From Chloroflexota bacterium (GTDB taxonomy: Bacteria > Chloroflexota > Anaerolineae > Anaerolineales > UBA4823): a stretch of 64,000 nucleotides of DNA. The notes beneath the pieces are model-generated. The model saw nothing but the letters and a program-made list of their open reading frames with translations. It was not told the DNA's origin and made no database searches. Both the position numbers and the translations under genes were made by a program. Shown here one piece after another: positions 9,034-18,537 of the stretch (position 1 is the stretch's first letter; each line of letters opens with the position of its first letter). The stretch spans positions 40,679 through 104,678 of the forward strand of contig JAKOUW010000190.1 in assembly GCA_029782365.1 (NCBI GenBank). The letters are read 5' to 3'.

Positions 9034-9939
9034 ATGTCCCCTGAAACAACTCCCACCCTGCCGCGCCGGGCATTTGGCCAGACCGGGCTGACGGTCAGCC
9101 CGATCGGCTTGGGCGCTGGCCAACTTGGCAGCATCCAGCTCGCCGAAAAAGACGCCGAACGCCTCCTGTTCACCGCCCTGGACAGCGGGATCAACCTGAT
9201 CGATACCGCCCGCGGCTACGGCCTATCTGAAGAGCGCATTGGGCGCCTGCTTGCAGGCCGGCGGGCCGAGTTTGTGCTCTCCACTAAGGTAGGGTACGAT
9301 GTGCCCGGCCTGAGCGACTGGACGTACGACAGCGTGGCTGGCGGCATCGAGCGTGCTCTGCGCATGCTGCGCACCGATTGGCTGGACATCGTTCACCTGC
9401 ATTCTTGCAGCCTGGACATCCTGCGCGAAGGCGGCGTGATACGCGCCCTTGAGCAGGCCCGCCAGGCAGGTAAGATCCGTGTCGCCGCTTATTCCGGCGA
9501 AAACGAAGCGTTGGAGTATGCTATCCATTCCGGCGAGTTCCAAAGCGTGCAGTTTTCGCTCAACGTGTGCGACCAGCGCTGCCTGGATCATACCCTGCCG
9601 CTGGCTTCTGCGCACGGCTTGGGGGTGATTGCCAAGCGCCCGCTGGCCAACAGCTTCTGGCGTTATGAAGAACGGCCGGTTGGCAATTACGCCGAGCCGT
9701 ACTGGCTGCGCGCCGCCGTGATGGGCCTGGATCCTGGCGAAATGGGCTGGCAGGCCTTCGCCCTGCGTTTTAGCGCCTTCACACCCGGCGTGCATTCGAT
9801 TATTATTGGCACCACCAATCCCCAGCACCTGCAAGAAAACCTGGCTCTGCTGGCCCAGGGCCCACTGCCCCCCGCGCAGTACCAGGCCGCACGGCAGGCC
9901 TTTCAACGCCACGACCAGGGCTGGGTAGGCCAGATTTAG
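9034..9939 (+). CDS. Aldo/keto reductase
   Basis: A 301-residue (beta/alpha)8 NADPH-type oxidoreductase. The catalytic tetrad is visible: Asp57 in LIDTARGYG, Tyr62, Lys85 in STKVG and His123 in VHLHS. The C-terminal IIIGTTNPQHLQENL segment matches the cofactor-binding region. A GGAGG site 6 nt upstream fixes the start. The substrate is unknown. It lies 35 bp upstream of metH on the same strand, so the two may be co-transcribed, though a metabolic link to methionine is not evident. Confidence 0.88.
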   Translation: MSPETTPTLPRRAFGQTGLTVSPIGLGAGQLGSIQLAEKDAERLLFTALDSGINLIDTARGYGLSEERIGRLLAGRRAEFVLSTKVGYDVPGLSDWTYDSVAGGIERALRMLRTDWLDIVHLHSCSLDILREGGVIRALEQARQAGKIRVAAYSGENEALEYAIHSGEFQSVQFSLNVCDQRCLDHTLPLASAHGLGVIAKRPLANSFWRYEERPVGNYAEPYWLRAAVMGLDPGEMGWQAFALRFSAFTPGVHSIIIGTTNPQHLQENLALLAQGPLPPAQYQAARQAFQRHDQGWVGQI

Positions 9940-9974
9940 CCCGCGCCAACGGGCTCGGAGGAGACAGTTCGATC

Positions 9975-12900
9975 ATGGAACGTAAATATACTCGGCGGGG
10001 CTACCTCGACGCCCTGCAAAAATATGTGCTGGTGTTCGACGGCGCCATGGGCACCAGCCTGCAAAAACAGAAGCTGAGCGCAGCCGATTTTGGCGGGGAG
10101 AGGACCAACGGCTGCAACGATTACCTGGTGATCAGCAAACCGCAGGCCGTAGAGCGGGTGCACCGCTCTTTCCTGGAGGTCGGAGTGGATGTGCTGGAGA
10201 CCGACACCTTCCGCTCCAACCGCCTGACCCTGGGAGAATACGGCCTGGGAGAGCGGGTGCTGGAGATCAACCAGGCCGCTGCCAGTCTGGCGCGCCGCCT
10301 GGCAGATGAGTACAGCACGCCCGGCCGGCCGCGCTTCGTGGCCGGCTCGATCGGGCCGTCAGGCAAATTGCCCTCGGCCAACGACCCCGAGCTTTCTAAC
10401 ATAGGTTTCGACGAGCTGGCAGATATCTTTCGCGAGCAGGCGCTGGGGTTGATCCAGGGCGGTGTGGATGTGCTGCTGATCGAAACCTCGCAGGATATCC
10501 TGGAAGTCAAGGCGGCCATTGCCGGCATCCAACAGGCTTTTGAGCAGACCGGCGTTTATCTGCCGCTGCAGGCGCAGGTGACGCTGGATACCACCGGGCA
10601 CATGCTGCTGGGCACCGATATGGCTGCCGCCCTGGCTATCCTGGAAGGGCTGCCGGTCGATGTCATTGGCCTGAACTGCTCCACCGGCCCCGAGCACATG
10701 CGCCAGCCGATCGCCTTCCTGGGCGAAAACACACCCCTGCCTGTCTCGTGCATCCCCAACGCCGGTCTGCCCCTGAACGTGGACGGCGAGGCGGTTTACC
10801 CGCTGGAGCCGGAGCCCTTTGCCGCCGCTCTGCTCGAGTTTGTGACAAAGAACCATATTTCGGTGGTCGGCGGATGCTGCGGCACGACTCCGGAACATCT
10901 CAAGCTGTTGATTGAAAAACTGCAAGCCTACGGCGAGCGCCTGCCCCACCCGCCCCGCCCGGTGGAATCCAGGCCGCGCCTCTCATCGTCGATGAGCGCC
11001 ATCCCCATGCAGCAGGAACCCCCGCCGCTGCTTTTGGGCGAGCGGCTCAACGCCCAGGGCAGCAAGAAATTTAAGCGCCTGCTGCTGGCCGAAGATTACG
11101 ACGCCATCCTGGAATTGGGCCGTGAGCAGGTGGAAGGCGGCGCGCACGCCCTGGATATCTCGGTGGCCGTCACTGAGCGCCAGGATGAGGCCAACCAGAT
11201 GCAAAAGGTGGTCAAAAAGCTGGCGATGGGCGTGGATGTCCCGCTGGTGATCGATACCACCGAGCCTGAAGTGATGGAGACGGCGCTGAAGACTGCTCCT
11301 GGGCGCTGCATCCTGAACTCTACCCACCTGGAGAGCGGCCGCGCCAGGGCCGACCGTGTGTTCGGGCTGGCCAAGGCGCACAACGCCGCCGTGCTGGTGC
11401 TGACCATCGACGAGGCCGGCATGGCCAAATCGGCCGAGCGCAAGCTGGAAGTGGCTCAGCGCATCTACCAGATTGCTGTCGGGGAACACGGCCTGCGGCC
11501 CTATGACCTGGTGTTCGACGCCTTGACCTTCACCCTGGCCACCGGCGACGCAGAGTTTGCCAATTCAGCCCAGGAAACCCTCGAAGGCATCCGGCGCATC
11601 AAAGCCGGCCTGCCAGGTGTGCTCACCTCCCTGGGCGTCTCGAACGTTTCCTTCGGCCTCAGCCCGAGCGCCCGCCCGGTGCTCAACAGCGTGATGCTCT
11701 ACCATGCTGTTCAGGCCGGCCTGGATATGGCCATCGTCAACGCCGCTCACATCACCCCCTATGCTGAGATCCCGGCGGAGCAGCGCGAGCTGGCAGAAGA
11801 CCTGGTGTTTAACCGCCGCCCGGAGGCACTGGCGCGCTTCATACAGTATTTCGAGCAGCACGGCGGCGTCAGCCCCGAAAGCGCCGGCAGGAGCGATCCC
11901 ACAGAAGGTATGAGCGCCGAGGAGCGCCTGCACTGGCGCGTGGTGCACCGCCACAAGGAAGGTGTGGAAGGCGATATCGATGCCATCCTGGCAGCGCGCA
12001 ACGGCTCAAGCCAACATGAAGCGGCCATTCGCATCTTGAACGGTGTGCTGCTGCCGGCAATGAAAGAAGTGGGCGATAAGTTCGGCGCCGGGGAATTGAT
12101 CCTGCCGTTTGTGCTGCAATCGGCGGAAGTGATGAAGAAAGCCGTGGCGCACGTCGAGCAGTTCCTGGAGCGCAAAGAGGGCGCCAGCAAGGGGCTGGTG
12201 GTGCTGGCGACCGTTTATGGGGATGTGCACGACATCGGCAAGAACCTGGTCAAAACCATCTTATCCAATAACGGCTACAGCGTGATCGATCTGGGCAAGC
12301 AGGTGCCGGCCGAGACGATTATCAGCAGGGCCGTCGAGGTGCAGGCCGATGCCATTGGGCTGAGCGCGCTGCTGGTCTCTACCAGCAAACAAATGCCGCT
12401 GATCGTCAACGAACTGCAGCGGCGCGGGTTGAAAATCCCGGTGCTGGTGGGTGGCGCCGCCATCAACCGCCGTTACGGCTGGCGCATCCTGTTCACCGAG
12501 AATGGCGAGATGTACACCCCCGGCGTGTTTTACTGCAAAGATGCCTTCGAAGGCCTGGCAACCATGGATGCTCTGAGCGCACCGGAAGGCCGCCAGCACC
12601 TGCTGGCTCAGCTCCAGCGCGAAGCTTTGCACGAGATGGGTCGCAGCGTAGCCGGCTCATCCGCCCCAGAGTCGCCGGCTCAGCGCTCCAACCTGCCGCC
12701 GGCTGAGATCATTCCCACGCCGTCTTCCTGGGGGGCGCGCGTGGTGCGGGAGATGCCGCTCGAGATCATTTTCCAACACCTGTTCAAAAACGAGCTCTTC
12801 AGGCTGTCGTGGGGCGCCAAGAATGCCCACGGTGAGGAATGGGAAAAACTGCAGGCCGAATTCGAAGTGCGCCTGCAAGGCATGCAGCGCCAGGCTATGC

Positions 12901-13511
12901 GCGAAGGCTGGCTGCGCCCGCAGGCCGTGTATGGTTACTGGCCAGCCCAGGCGGATGGCGACGCGCTGGTCATTTATGATCCGGCCACACTCTCCAGCCG
13001 CCAGCCAGTCGAGATGGCCCGCTTTGTCTTCCCTCGCCAGCACTCCGGCGACCACCTTTGCCTGGCCGATTATTTTGCAGCGCGCGACTCTGGAAAAATG
13101 GATGTGGCCGCCTTCCAGGTGGTGACGGTCGGCCAGGCAGCCAGCGAGCGCTTCGAGCGCCTGCAGGCTGCCGGCGATTATTCCGAAGCCTATTACAGCC
13201 ATGGATTGGCCGTACAGACCGCCGAAGCGACCGCAGAGTATCTGCACCGCCACATCCGCCGCGAGCTGGGGCTACCCCCCGGCCAGGGCAAGCGCTACTC
13301 CTGGGGCTACCCGGCTATCCCTGAACTGGACGATCACCGCAAGGTGTTTGACCTGCTGCCCGCCGAGAGCGAGCTGGGCATGAATCTGACCAGCGCTTTC
13401 CAACTGGTGCCGGAGCAGTCCACGGCAGCTATCATCGTCCACCATCCCCAGGCCCACTATTTCAGCATCGGTGAAAGCCGGGTGGAACAATTGTTGAAGA
13501 GCCGGTCATAG
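9975..13511 (+). CDS. metH: Cobalamin-dependent methionine synthase
   Basis: All four MetH modules are present in 1178 residues. The homocysteine domain has zinc ligands Cys235 (NCSTGP), Cys301 and Cys302 (GGCCGTTP). The methyl-THF pterin domain spans ~350-630. The B12 domain carries DVHDIG with cobalt-ligating His752. A C-terminal AdoMet reactivation-like region spans ~900-1178 (RYSWGYPAIPELDDH). It transfers the methyl of 5-methyl-THF to homocysteine. GGAGGAG precedes the ATG. The next gene starts 10 bp after its stop and encodes the enzyme that makes 5-methyl-THF, so the pair forms a methyl-supply unit. Confidence 0.95.
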   Translation: MERKYTRRGYLDALQKYVLVFDGAMGTSLQKQKLSAADFGGERTNGCNDYLVISKPQAVERVHRSFLEVGVDVLETDTFRSNRLTLGEYGLGERVLEINQAAASLARRLADEYSTPGRPRFVAGSIGPSGKLPSANDPELSNIGFDELADIFREQALGLIQGGVDVLLIETSQDILEVKAAIAGIQQAFEQTGVYLPLQAQVTLDTTGHMLLGTDMAAALAILEGLPVDVIGLNCSTGPEHMRQPIAFLGENTPLPVSCIPNAGLPLNVDGEAVYPLEPEPFAAALLEFVTKNHISVVGGCCGTTPEHLKLLIEKLQAYGERLPHPPRPVESRPRLSSSMSAIPMQQEPPPLLLGERLNAQGSKKFKRLLLAEDYDAILELGREQVEGGAHALDISVAVTERQDEANQMQKVVKKLAMGVDVPLVIDTTEPEVMETALKTAPGRCILNSTHLESGRARADRVFGLAKAHNAAVLVLTIDEAGMAKSAERKLEVAQRIYQIAVGEHGLRPYDLVFDALTFTLATGDAEFANSAQETLEGIRRIKAGLPGVLTSLGVSNVSFGLSPSARPVLNSVMLYHAVQAGLDMAIVNAAHITPYAEIPAEQRELAEDLVFNRRPEALARFIQYFEQHGGVSPESAGRSDPTEGMSAEERLHWRVVHRHKEGVEGDIDAILAARNGSSQHEAAIRILNGVLLPAMKEVGDKFGAGELILPFVLQSAEVMKKAVAHVEQFLERKEGASKGLVVLATVYGDVHDIGKNLVKTILSNNGYSVIDLGKQVPAETIISRAVEVQADAIGLSALLVSTSKQMPLIVNELQRRGLKIPVLVGGAAINRRYGWRILFTENGEMYTPGVFYCKDAFEGLATMDALSAPEGRQHLLAQLQREALHEMGRSVAGSSAPESPAQRSNLPPAEIIPTPSSWGARVVREMPLEIIFQHLFKNELFRLSWGAKNAHGEEWEKLQAEFEVRLQGMQRQAMREGWLRPQAVYGYWPAQADGDALVIYDPATLSSRQPVEMARFVFPRQHSGDHLCLADYFAARDSGKMDVAAFQVVTVGQAASERFERLQAAGDYSEAYYSHGLAVQTAEATAEYLHRHIRRELGLPPGQGKRYSWGYPAIPELDDHRKVFDLLPAESELGMNLTSAFQLVPEQSTAAIIVHHPQAHYFSIGESRVEQLLKSRS

Positions 13512-13521
13512 GCAGGCGTGT

Positions 13522-15384
13522 ATGGACACCAATTCTTTTTTAACAAAGGTTGAAGGCAGGGGCAGCCCACTGCTGAGCGATGGCGCCATGGGCACCATGT
13601 TGAATGCCAGGAATATCCCCTTCGAGCAGTGCTTCGATAACCTCAACCTGTCCAATCCCGCTGTCGTTGCCGAGATTCACCGCGCTTATATCGAAGCCGG
13701 CTCGGATGTCATCCAGACCAACACCTTTGGCGCCAACCGCTACAAACTGGCCGCTCATGGACTGCAGGACAAAGTGGCAGCCATCAATCAGGCTGGCGTG
13801 GAACTGGTGCGGCGGGTGGCGCTGGCGGCGTTCAAAGAAGTGCTGATCGCCGGCGATATTGGCCCGCTGGGCGTGCGCATTGCCCCGTTCGGGCGCGTCA
13901 AGCCTGAGCAGGCGCGCCAAGCCTTTGCCGAGCAGATCCTGGCCCTGGCCGAGGCCGGCGCGGATCTGCTGATTGCCGAGACCTTTACTGACTTGAACGA
14001 ACTTGTCGAAGCGATCGCCGCGGCGCGCCAGGTGTGCCGCCTGCCCATCGTCGCTTCGATGACATTCACACGCGATGACCGCACGCTGTTGGGAGAGTCC
14101 CCGGCCCAGGCGGCGCGCACGCTGCACAAAGCCGGCGCCGACCTGGTGGGCATCAATTGCTCCGGCGGCCCAGCGCAGATCTTCCGCATCTTGCGGCAGA
14201 TGAGCCAGGCAGTACCGGAGGCGCGCTTTTCGGTGATGCCCAACGCTGGCTGGCCCGAGCAGACTGGCGGCCGCGTGATGTACCCTGCCAACCCGGAATA
14301 TTTTGGCGATTACGCCCTGGCATTTTGTGAGCTGGGCGCCAGCCTGGTGGGCGGCTGCTGCGGCACTACACCCCAACACATCGCCGCTATGCGCCGGGCG
14401 CTCGACCGCGAGCCGCGCGGCTGCAGTCCACTGCTGGCTGAGAGCACTGCGCCGCTGGAAAGCGATGATCGTCAGGCCTCTCCCCAGACCCCGACGCGCC
14501 TGGCGCAGAAGCTGGCCGAGAAAAAATTTATCATTTCAGTCGAAATGGACCCGCCGCGCGGTCTCTCGGCGCACAAGCTGCTGGCTGGCGCCAGCCTGCT
14601 GGCAGAGGCCGGAGCGGATGTGATCAACATTGCCGACAGCCCCATGGCGCGCATGCGCATGAGCCCTTGGGCGGTGTGTGAGCTGGTGCAGCGCACCGTC
14701 AACATCGAAACCGTGCTGCACTTCCCCACCCGAGGACGCAACCTGCTGCGCGTCCAGGGCGACCTGCTGGCCACGCACGCATTGGGCATCCGCAACATTT
14801 TCGTGGTGATGGGCGACCCCACTGCCATCGGCGATTACCCCGACGCCATGGACAACTATGACCTGGTGCCGTCCGGCCTGATTAAATTGGTCAAGCACCA
14901 TTTCAACCTGGGCCTGGATCACGCTGGGGTAGATATCGGCCAGCCGACCAGCTTTTTCGTGGGCGGCGCCCTGAACCTGACGCCGCAGGATGTGGAACAG
15001 GAGTTGAAGAACCTGCGGCGCAAAGTGAAAGCTGGGGTTGATTTTCTGCTCACCCAGCCGGTTTACCAGCCGGAAACAGCCGAGGCTTTCCTGAAGCGTT
15101 ACGCCGAGCAGTACGGCCCGCTGGAAGTCCCGCTGCTCGCCGGGGTGCTGCCGCTTTACAGTGTGCGCCATGCTTTGTTCTTGCACAACGAAGTGCCCGG
15201 CGTCAGCATACCCGAGGCTTTCCGCCAGCGTCTGGAGCAGGCCGGTGACCTGGCCGCCCAGGCTGGCGTGGAAATTGCTGTGGAGCTGGTGGCGCAGATG
15301 AAATCTTGGGCGCAAGGCATTTACCTGATGCCGCAGTTCAACCGCTATGACCTGGCGGCCGAGATCGTCGAACGGAGCAAATAA
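13522..15384 (+). CDS. Bifunctional homocysteine S-methyltransferase / methylenetetrahydrofolate reductase
   Basis: Residues 1-~290 form a homocysteine methyltransferase barrel with zinc ligands Cys213 (NCSGGP), Cys279 and Cys280 (GGCCGTTP). Residues ~320-620 are a MetF-type reductase (FIISVEMDPPRG; VLHFPTRGRN; FVVMGDPT). This matches the YitJ-type fusion (620 residues). The reductase half makes 5-methyl-THF from methylene-THF; the other half can methylate homocysteine from another donor or help reduce cobalamin-free demand. It directly follows metH (10 bp), so two homocysteine-binding barrels are encoded in tandem. Confidence 0.93.
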   Translation: MDTNSFLTKVEGRGSPLLSDGAMGTMLNARNIPFEQCFDNLNLSNPAVVAEIHRAYIEAGSDVIQTNTFGANRYKLAAHGLQDKVAAINQAGVELVRRVALAAFKEVLIAGDIGPLGVRIAPFGRVKPEQARQAFAEQILALAEAGADLLIAETFTDLNELVEAIAAARQVCRLPIVASMTFTRDDRTLLGESPAQAARTLHKAGADLVGINCSGGPAQIFRILRQMSQAVPEARFSVMPNAGWPEQTGGRVMYPANPEYFGDYALAFCELGASLVGGCCGTTPQHIAAMRRALDREPRGCSPLLAESTAPLESDDRQASPQTPTRLAQKLAEKKFIISVEMDPPRGLSAHKLLAGASLLAEAGADVINIADSPMARMRMSPWAVCELVQRTVNIETVLHFPTRGRNLLRVQGDLLATHALGIRNIFVVMGDPTAIGDYPDAMDNYDLVPSGLIKLVKHHFNLGLDHAGVDIGQPTSFFVGGALNLTPQDVEQELKNLRRKVKAGVDFLLTQPVYQPETAEAFLKRYAEQYGPLEVPLLAGVLPLYSVRHALFLHNEVPGVSIPEAFRQRLEQAGDLAAQAGVEIAVELVAQMKSWAQGIYLMPQFNRYDLAAEIVERSK

Positions 15385-15387
15385 AAT

Positions 15388-16812
15388 ATGCGCACGATGG
15401 AATTGGTCCTGGCTGGCGTGCTTGCTCTGCATTTGCTGCTGCCCCTGCTTGCTGGACGATGGGTCAAAGCCTTCAACCTGCTGCCAGTGGCGGCAGTGCT
15501 GGTGATGTTGGCCCAAATCCTTATTGAAGGTTACCGCTGGCAAATGCTGCCGCTTTACGTACTTTCCCTACTCCTGTTAACGTTCAGCGTTTTGGGCTGG
15601 CTGCGCTACCCTTCAGCCGATCTTGCCGTGGAGCGCGTCAAAGGCTACCAGGCCTTTTTCCTGGTGATTCTCCTGCTGGCTGTCATCCTGGCCAGCGCGC
15701 TGCCGGCTGTTTTCCCAATCCCGAATCTGCCCGCGCCCAGCGGGCCATACCGGGTGGGCACCTTTTCCACCATGTTGGTGGATTCATCGCGCAAAGAGCT
15801 GTATTCGGGCAACCCGGACGAAGCCCGGCGTATCATGGTGCAGTTCTGGTACCCGGCAGTCCCGGCCTCCGGCGCGCAGCCAGGCCCCTGGATCGAGAAC
15901 ACCAACCTGGTCGGCCCTTCTATTTCAAGATATTTGGGTTTTCCGCCCTTCCTGCTCGATCATATCATTTACGCCCGCAGCCATTCCTACCCCAATGCGG
16001 CCCTGTCGGATGCCCAGGCTAAGTATCCGCTCATCTTTTTCTCCCATGGTTGGAACGGCATCCGTGTGCAGAGCACCTTTCTGATGGAAGAGCTGGCCAG
16101 CCACGGTTACATTGTGGTCTCGATCGATCACACCTACGGGGCGCGCATCGTGGTGTTTCCAGACGGCCGAGTCGCCGAAAACAACCCGTCAGCCCTGCCC
16201 AGCAGCCAACCCGATGAAATCCTTTTCCCTGCCGCCCATAAGCTGGTTGACCAGTGGGCCGGAGATATCGCCTTTGTGATGGACACGTTGACGCAGTGGA
16301 ATCAAAGCGATCCGAGCGTTTTTTTTACCGGCCATTTAGACCTGGACAAAGTGGGCGCCTCTGGTCACTCCACCGGCGGCGGGGCGGCGATTGAATTTTG
16401 CGGCCGCGACCCGCGCTGCAAGGCCGGAGTGGGTCTCGATCCCTATCTGACGCCGGTCTCCGACAAAGTATTGGACGGCGGCGTTCGCCAGCCGTTTGTA
16501 TTTTTATTCAGCGAAAAATTTCCCACGGCCCGCAACACACAGCTCTTCAGCCGCCTGGTGGCGCACTCGCCTCAGTCGCAGGAGATCAGCATCCGCGGCT
16601 CGGCGCATTATGATTTCACCGATCTGCCGCTGTTGACGCCCCTGGCGCCTTACTTGGGACTGAAGGGCCCGATCAATGCCCAGCGCGTGCTGGGGATCGA
16701 GCGCGCCTTCACCCTGGCGCTGTTCGACAAAGCTTTGCGCGGCGGCACCGGCGCCATCTTGAAAGGTCCTTCAGCCGATTACCCGGAGCTGCAATTCGGC
16801 TTGCTACCCTGA
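15388..16812 (+). CDS. Membrane-anchored alpha/beta hydrolase (PAF-acetylhydrolase-like)
   Basis: About four hydrophobic segments occupy residues 1-115. An alpha/beta hydrolase domain follows: oxyanion FFSHGWNG, nucleophile GHSTGG (Ser near 327) and a C-terminal GSAHYDFTD histidine. The order and spacing resemble bacterial platelet-activating-factor acetylhydrolase isoform II relatives (lipid or ester hydrolases). Total length is 474 residues. The start is 3 bp after the MTHFR stop, so it is the last gene of the metH run, yet its function appears unrelated. It ends 4 bp from the convergent PqqD gene. Confidence 0.82.
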   Translation: MRTMELVLAGVLALHLLLPLLAGRWVKAFNLLPVAAVLVMLAQILIEGYRWQMLPLYVLSLLLLTFSVLGWLRYPSADLAVERVKGYQAFFLVILLLAVILASALPAVFPIPNLPAPSGPYRVGTFSTMLVDSSRKELYSGNPDEARRIMVQFWYPAVPASGAQPGPWIENTNLVGPSISRYLGFPPFLLDHIIYARSHSYPNAALSDAQAKYPLIFFSHGWNGIRVQSTFLMEELASHGYIVVSIDHTYGARIVVFPDGRVAENNPSALPSSQPDEILFPAAHKLVDQWAGDIAFVMDTLTQWNQSDPSVFFTGHLDLDKVGASGHSTGGGAAIEFCGRDPRCKAGVGLDPYLTPVSDKVLDGGVRQPFVFLFSEKFPTARNTQLFSRLVAHSPQSQEISIRGSAHYDFTDLPLLTPLAPYLGLKGPINAQRVLGIERAFTLALFDKALRGGTGAILKGPSADYPELQFGLLP

Positions 16813-16816
16813 AAGA

Positions 16817-17113
16817 TTAAATCTGTTCCTGCGGCGCACAGCGTAAAACAATCGCACTCGCATCCAGCAGTTTTTGCATAAATTCTGTCGTATCGTTTAA
16901 GGCGGCTTCGGCAGGGATTTTGTAAGCGCTCTGCAAGCGCTCAGCTAACTGCTGGACAGTTTGTAAGCCGTCGATCCAGGCCCAAATCTTCGTGCCGATG
17001 TCGTTCAACACCATCACTTCGCCCGAATTGACCAGGACAACGATCGTCTGCCCGTCCACCTGGCGGTCAGCAACCTGGGGATGGAGCATGGGAAACTGTT
17101 GTACATCAATCAT
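16817..17113 (-). CDS. PqqD-family peptide chaperone (RiPP recognition element)
   Basis: This 98-residue winged-helix PqqD-like protein contains the typical VVLVNSGEVMVLNDIGTKIWAWIDG segment (positions ~26-50) and a helical C-terminus. PqqD proteins bind leader peptides and present them to radical SAM/SPASM enzymes. It is the last gene of the five-gene minus-strand operon and overlaps the kinase stop by 8 bp. Presence beside a SPASM enzyme and a short candidate precursor strongly suggests a RiPP pathway. PQQ synthesis itself is unlikely because pqqA, pqqB, pqqC and pqqF are absent. Confidence 0.88.
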   Translation of the reverse strand: MIDVQQFPMLHPQVADRQVDGQTIVVLVNSGEVMVLNDIGTKIWAWIDGLQTVQQLAERLQSAYKIPAEAALNDTTEFMQKLLDASAIVLRCAPQEQI

Positions 17114-17924
17114 CGATCACCTCCCAAAATCCGGCGTCTTTCCGGAAATGAAGTTCTTTTATATTGGTTGTTTTTTCGATCTGGGCGCACACAGCCAGCA
17201 CACGCTGAACCTGGAACGGATCTTCCATTACGAAGGGCACGCAGGCTGCCAGGCGAGCCATCGCCTCGGAGGGCAGCAAGGACTTCACAAAATGCTCTTT
17301 ATCTTTGATGATCGAATAACAGCCACACAGTGGCGCGCTGGCGTTGGTGCGCGGCGCTTCCGGGAAGCGGCCGCGAAATGGCACACCGTACAACCAGGGC
17401 CGGCCGTTTTCGAAACCCAAAATCACCATATCATCGCTCAAGATTATGCAGTCACGCTCCAGGGATAGGCGCGCCGCTGTCGTTTTGCCGGCTGTGGAAT
17501 GTCCAAAGAACACGTACCCCTTGCCCCCTCGGATCACACCGCTGGCGTGCAAAAGTAAGCCGCCCTGCTCAAGACATTCCCAGGCGTACAGCACCCGGAA
17601 AAAATTCTCCGGATGTCCTTTCGGGTTCAAAGTAACCTCAGCCTGGCGAGCACGCAGATTGATCCAACCCTGTTCATAAAAGGATTTAAACTCGATCAAT
17701 TCTTTTTTCCGACTGGTTTGTACCTGCCAGACTGCATGATATTCTGGCGCTATAAACGGCGCAGCATCCTCAACCCGAATTTTGACCTGGATGCCAGCAG
17801 CAGCGCTTTGATCAGTAAACGCGGTGTAATTTTCAATAATTTGATCCCGCACCGCCTGCGGCAGTCCTTCCAGCTCAAGCTGGACCGGGATATGGGCAAT
17901 GGAAATGTTGATGCAGTCTGCCAT
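17106..17924 (-). CDS. HprK-like serine kinase of RiPP clusters
   Basis: A 272-residue protein with a P-loop G141HSTAGK147TT and Asp164-Asp165 (LSDDM), the layout of HPr kinase/phosphorylase C-terminal domains. It lacks the full N-terminal HprK domain; residues 1-110 are family-specific. Proteins of this type sit in lasso-peptide and other RiPP clusters, and some (paeninodin-type) phosphorylate a Ser near the C-terminus of the precursor. The candidate precursor here ends in Gly-Ser-Ser-Thr, a plausible target. Sensing or scaffold roles are alternatives. The start is 18 bp after the peptidase stop. Confidence 0.8.
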   Translation of the reverse strand: MADCINISIAHIPVQLELEGLPQAVRDQIIENYTAFTDQSAAAGIQVKIRVEDAAPFIAPEYHAVWQVQTSRKKELIEFKSFYEQGWINLRARQAEVTLNPKGHPENFFRVLYAWECLEQGGLLLHASGVIRGGKGYVFFGHSTAGKTTAARLSLERDCIILSDDMVILGFENGRPWLYGVPFRGRFPEAPRTNASAPLCGCYSIIKDKEHFVKSLLPSEAMARLAACVPFVMEDPFQVQRVLAVCAQIEKTTNIKELHFRKDAGFWEVIDD

Positions 17925-17942
17925 CTGACCTCATGCAGCAAA

Positions 17943-18512
17943 TTATAAGATTAGCCTGGCCGCCCTCCAGGTGATCCAGGTGAGTAGGATCATGACCTGG
18001 CGTACACCGCGCCCTGCCATTCGGCGAACCATGCCGGGCTTGCGTAAGAATGCTGCGTGCAGACCAGAACAGCGCGCCAGGCAGCCGTTGACTACCTGTA
18101 CAAATTTGGCGGTCATATCGAGTACTTTGCCGGCGCGCTCAACCTGACGTGCAATACCCAAAACCGAGGCACTGCTCATCACAGGATCTTCTTTGACCAT
18201 CTGATCACCTTTGGTGATAATCAGCCAATCACTTCCAGCCAGGTCGACGCTCAGCACGCGGTGAATGATCGGCGTGGGAAGCGCTGCCCACAGGATTACA
18301 TCGCCAGGGATGAGCTGCCGAGCTTCGGTTTTTTCCACTGCCACCCGGTCGCCTGGCGCCAGAAAAGGCAGCATACTGCCGGTGGTGACCGTGAAATGAA
18401 CCCGCACCCCGTCTTGCAGACGAGATTGGATTAATTCCTGTACTGCTGATTGCAAAGAAAGCGATTCATCCAGGCCTGGTTTGCGCGGTTTGGCCTGCAA
18501 ATTATCACCCAT
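17943..18512 (-). CDS. S26-family (SipW/Sec11-type) signal-peptidase-like protein
   Basis: Residues 45-90 match S24/S26 peptidases: nucleophile Ser46 in TGSMLPFL, then GDVILW, then His84 in PIIHRV, followed by KGD at 101-103. A histidine at this site marks the Ser-His type (archaeal/ER and SipW) rather than the Ser-Lys type of LepB. There is no N-terminal membrane segment; a hydrophobic stretch lies at the extreme C-terminus (~165-189). In this operon it may cut the leader from the precursor. It starts 25 bp after the precursor stop. Confidence 0.8.
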   Translation of the reverse strand: MGDNLQAKPRKPGLDESLSLQSAVQELIQSRLQDGVRVHFTVTTGSMLPFLAPGDRVAVEKTEARQLIPGDVILWAALPTPIIHRVLSVDLAGSDWLIITKGDQMVKEDPVMSSASVLGIARQVERAGKVLDMTAKFVQVVNGCLARCSGLHAAFLRKPGMVRRMAGRGVRQVMILLTWITWRAARLIL

Positions 18513-18537
18513 TAGAAAGTGGTTGGTTGGTGAACGA

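Noticed and set aside
14536..15543. A 335-codon minus-strand frame opposite the MTHFR fusion
   Set aside because: It lies opposite strongly conserved MTHFR motifs and shows His/Gln-rich composition typical of antisense frames.
16817..17113. PQQ biosynthesis gene pqqD
   Set aside because: No pqqA, B, C or F is present, and the neighbours are a kinase, a peptidase and a different short peptide. A RiPP-type PqqD homologue fits better.
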